Assembly (NCBI GenBank): GCA_016919565.1
Contig: JACXTO010000017.1
Span: 1 to 6,187, forward strand
Source: Methanomassiliicoccaceae archaeon
Lineage (GTDB): Archaea > Thermoplasmatota > Thermoplasmata > Methanomassiliicoccales > UBA472
DNA: 6,187 nucleotides
Direction of reading: 5' to 3'
Within the stretch, counting starts at the first letter, position 1. Every line of letters starts with the position of its first letter. A program made the translations under genes and the position numbers. Shown piece after piece: positions 5,889 to 6,187 of this stretch. The notes beneath the pieces are model-generated. The model saw nothing but the letters and a program-made list of their open reading frames with translations, was not told where the DNA came from and did no database searches.

Positions 5889-5896
5889 CCTTTATG
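5889..5896 (+). promoter_or_regulatory. Possible TATA element of the gene at 6009
   Basis: CCTTTATG follows a run of A bases (5882-5888) and is the best box-like sequence upstream of the plus-strand gene. It would set a transcript start near 5917 and a leader of about 90 bases, long for an archaeon. Support is composition only. Confidence 0.35.
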
Positions 5897-5951
5897 TCAA
5901 GCGCACAATCGGTTTCTTTGCCTGCCTTGAAATGGGATGGGGATCCTAGAG

Positions 5952-5999
5952 AATAAGTCTGCTATTAGCCCTTATTGATTTCAAGCCCAGCTTGATAAG
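5952..5999 (+). promoter_or_regulatory. Leader RNA with two competing hairpins before the ribosome site
   Basis: AATAAG at 5952-5957 can pair with CTTATT at 5971-5976. Alternatively CTTA at 5971-5974 can pair with TAAG at 5996-5999, stacked near the perfect hairpin TCAAGC (5981-5986), loop CCA, GCTTGA (5990-5995). The two folds share the CTTAT segment and exclude each other. The second ends on the first bases of the ribosome site AAGGTGATC (5997-6005). This is the layout of a translational switch, but the stems are short and function is inference. Confidence 0.35.
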
Positions 6000-6008
6000 G
6001 TGATCAGG

Positions 6009-6187
6009 ATGAGAATGACGGAGTCTTCGCCGGATTCGAAAAATGGCAATGAACCAGGGCTTATATGGTCCGATGACAAGGAGTCGACAGAGCTATCGCT
6101 CTTCGTACGCACGTCGGACGATGAGATCAAGAAATGCGACCGTGGCCGAATTTATGAGGCCTTGATCAGGGAGACCACGATCAGCGA
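6009..6187 (+). CDS. N-terminal fragment with ATP-cone-like segment, possibly anaerobic ribonucleotide reductase
   Basis: An open frame of 59 codons runs to the right edge with no stop. The first 30 residues are polar and look disordered (MRMTESSPDSKNGNEPG). From about 31 the sequence LSLFVRTSDDEIKKCDRGRIYEALIRETTIS follows the start of the ATP-cone fold: a strand, an acidic or polar turn, a strand ending in D-R, then helix RIYEALIRET. ATP-cones are nucleotide-sensing domains at the N-terminus of ribonucleotide reductases and of NrdR. NrdR would carry a zinc ribbon first, which is absent, so an NrdD/NrdA-type reductase is the better guess. Ribosome site AAGGTGATC lies at 5997-6005; an in-frame ATG at 6015 has better spacing and could be the true start. 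The catalytic part is outside the window, so the name is tentative. Confidence 0.55.
   Translation, partial: MRMTESSPDSKNGNEPGLIWSDDKESTELSLFVRTSDDEIKKCDRGRIYEALIRETTIS

Overview
The window looks like a GC-rich piece of an archaeal chromosome. It carries an archaeal-type SRP (7S) RNA gene, TATA-box promoters placed about 25 bases before likely transcript starts, several genes with little or no leader, and a PurM-like protein of the family called methanogenesis marker protein 2. The mix of protein families suggests Thermoplasmatota, perhaps a relative of Methanomassiliicoccales, but this is inference and no marker gene here fixes the lineage.

Left part (1-2952, minus strand): a tight operon lipA - pdhA - pdhB. 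LipA is the radical-SAM lipoyl synthase. PdhA and PdhB are the alpha and beta chains of the thiamine-diphosphate E1 component of a lipoate-dependent 2-oxoacid dehydrogenase. The genes are separated by 2-4 bases or overlap, and pdhB runs off the left edge about 15-20 codons short of a normal end. Together they couple making the lipoyl cofactor to the enzyme that loads acyl groups onto it. E2, E3 and the octanoyl or lipoate transferase are not visible and may lie beyond position 1.

Middle (about 2953-3375): the plus-strand gene for SRP RNA, with a good TATA box and matching terminal, helix 5 and helix 8 pairings. Its apical tetraloop is UGAC instead of the usual GGAA type. It diverges from lipA, perhaps sharing a promoter, and converges on the next gene with only 8 bases between them.

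3376-4383 (minus): an AIR-synthase/PurM-like ATP-binding protein of the methanogenesis-marker-2 type with an added cysteine-containing C-terminal tail. After a short promoter region comes an AT-rich gene (4556-5041, minus) for an orphan single-pass membrane protein with an outer beta-rich domain.

Right part (5201-6187): a minus-strand winged-helix regulator (5201-5782) whose promoter is overlapped by two 9-base direct repeats that could be its own operator. Diverging from it is the start of a plus-strand gene with an ATP-cone-like segment, possibly an anaerobic ribonucleotide reductase, cut by the right edge. Its leader can form two mutually exclusive hairpins next to the ribosome binding site.
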